Source: Candidatus Woesearchaeota archaeon (lineage in GTDB: Archaea > Nanobdellota > Nanobdellia > Woesearchaeales > UBA525). From it: 5,483 nt of DNA. Below the pieces are notes generated by a model that was not told the DNA's origin, made no database searches, and worked only from the letters and a program-made list of their open reading frames with translations. A program made the position numbers and the translations under genes. The stretch is from NCBI GenBank assembly GCA_018221245.1, contig JAAOYH010000067.1, positions 1-5,483 of the forward strand, in the 5' to 3' direction. Shown here piece by piece: positions 5,092 to 5,483 of the stretch (its first letter is position 1; every line of letters starts with the position of its first letter).

Positions 5092-5141
5092 ATGTCCAGT
5101 GGTGGCTTTCAAATTATACCGTCGACAAAAGGACTGGACAT
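5092..5141. repeat. Perfect 9-bp inverted repeat with a 32-base spacer
   Basis: ATGTCCAGT at 5092-5100 and ACTGGACAT at 5133-5141 are exact reverse complements. The 32-base spacer contains the small palindrome GTCGAC at 5121-5126. The repeat lies between the divergent endonuclease gene and the gene starting at 5215. It could be an RNA stem, a spaced binding site for a dimeric protein, or a remnant of an insertion event. The pairing is seen directly; the role is unknown. Confidence 0.6.
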
Positions 5142-5183
5142 CATTTATTTCTATATGGTCATTATCACTAATAAGTAGTAAAA

Positions 5184-5191
5184 TATATAAA
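5184..5191 (+). promoter_or_regulatory. TATA box (box A) of the gene starting at 5215
   Basis: TATATAAA is a near-ideal archaeal box A centred near 5187. A start site about 25 bases downstream falls at 5210-5214, at or just before the ATG at 5215, predicting a leaderless or nearly leaderless mRNA. No Shine-Dalgarno precedes the ATG. The box is nearly symmetrical, so it could also serve minus-strand transcription towards the structured island. Confidence 0.6.
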
Positions 5192-5214
5192 TGCGATAAC
5201 AGCAATCGATCTGT

Positions 5215-5483
5215 ATGGGACAAAACCTTGTAGAGGTGTTTGACGGAATATACGCTTTCAGAAACAACGCACCTAAAAATACAAATGGCCTAATTCTAAT
5301 ACACCCGTTCTACGAAGATCACGAATACAACCCCAAATACCTTGGACATTTGGAAAATCTTCTAAAAAGAGTAAAAATACCTGTGTTCACCCTCACAGAC
5401 GGAGATATTGAAGAAGAAGCCGGACGCATCGCTGAAATGAGCAACAAGAAATGGAAGTATTTCCTCAAAACAGTCAGCGGCGA
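5215..5483 (+). CDS. N-terminal part of an unrecognised protein, cut by the window end
   Basis: My translation from the ATG at 5215 runs 89 codons to the window end with no stop. It begins MGQNLVEVFDGIYAFRNN and continues with a hydrophobic strand-like stretch, GLILIHPFYEDHEYN. A helix-like segment (LGHLENLLKRV) follows, then a second strand, IPVFTLTDGD, and then IEEEAGRIAEM. This alternation of beta strand and helix suggests a small alpha/beta cytoplasmic domain, but I recognise no family and assign no function. There is no signal peptide or membrane segment. The start is well supported: an in-frame TAA lies at 5197-5199, no other ATG occurs in frame between it and 5215, and a good TATA box sits at leaderless distance. 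It diverges from the endonuclease gene across a 268-base intergenic region. Confidence 0.75.
   Translation, partial: MGQNLVEVFDGIYAFRNNAPKNTNGLILIHPFYEDHEYNPKYLGHLENLLKRVKIPVFTLTDGDIEEEAGRIAEMSNKKWKYFLKTVSG

Larger units (their letters stand above)
4972..5141. ncRNA. Candidate structured RNA or regulatory leader in a GC-rich island
   Basis: No gene of the neighbouring strands covers this stretch. I count 77 G+C in the 128 bases 4973-5100 (60%), against about one-third in the adjacent endonuclease gene. Several hairpins can be drawn besides the terminator-like one. GGTCCAC (5004-5010) pairs with GTGGGGCC (5016-5023) around GGAAA with one bulge; CCGAAAGG at 5022-5029 is a GNRA-capped mini-stem; GTTGC (5034-5038) pairs with GCAAC (5046-5050) around 7 bases. 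The GNRA-like loops favour a plus-strand RNA, whereas the T tract at 4957-4965 favours a minus-strand RNA ending there. I compared it by eye with tRNA, 5S, SRP, RNase P and group I/II intron cores and found no match. The family and the strand are unknown. Confidence 0.35.

Noticed and set aside
4143..5141. Group I or group II intron, or an intein, hosting the endonuclease
   Set aside because: I could find no group I P7/guanosine site, no group II domain V, no intein splicing motifs and no interrupted host gene on either side.
4948..5223. 91-codon open frame on the minus strand across the structured island
   Set aside because: The product looks random, mixes the AT-rich and GC-rich parts, ends in a string from the T tract, and has no recognisable domain or start signal.

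Overview
The window is from an archaeon, most probably an uncultured or little-studied lineage. It carries a euryarchaeal-type RadA recombinase, a TRAM-domain protein of the archaeal kind and an archaeal-style ThpR. radA has a Shine-Dalgarno that closely matches an archaeal 16S rRNA tail, and two genes have TATA (box A) elements placed so that their transcripts would be almost leaderless. There is no rRNA, tRNA or CRISPR array to fix the lineage. A G6PD-family glucose-6-phosphate dehydrogenase is uncommon in archaea but is reported in some DPANN-type genomes; that placement is inference.

Layout from left to right. Positions 1-508 (minus): thpR, cut by the window start. Positions 535-1224 (minus): a TRAM protein with a 163-residue tail that is about half Asp/Glu, separated from thpR by a 26-base pyrimidine tract. 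Positions 1225-1360: a divergent promoter region. Positions 1361-2797 (plus): zwf. It meets radA tail to tail with a 7-base gap. Positions 2805-3809 (minus): radA. Positions 3818-4102 (minus): a small uncharacterised protein whose stop codon overlaps radA's ribosome-binding site. Positions 4143-4946 (minus): an AT-rich LAGLIDADG homing endonuclease gene with an N-terminal helix-turn-helix. Positions 4947-5214: a divergent intergenic region holding a GC-rich, strongly structured island. Position 5215 to the window end (plus): the start of an unrecognised gene.

The endonuclease, the small protein and radA can be read as one minus-strand transcription unit, in which the selfish gene sits upstream of a tightly coupled small-protein/radA pair. 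The endonuclease is about one-third G+C in sampled stretches while radA is just over half, so it looks like a recent arrival. thpR and the TRAM protein both relate to RNA metabolism. zwf appears to be a stand-alone gene with its own promoter.

The least explained part is 4957-5141. It contains nested and mutually exclusive hairpins, a terminator-like hairpin plus oligo-T tract just before the endonuclease ribosome-binding site, and a separate perfect 9-bp inverted repeat. It could be a small RNA gene or a regulatory leader; I could not match it to a known family.
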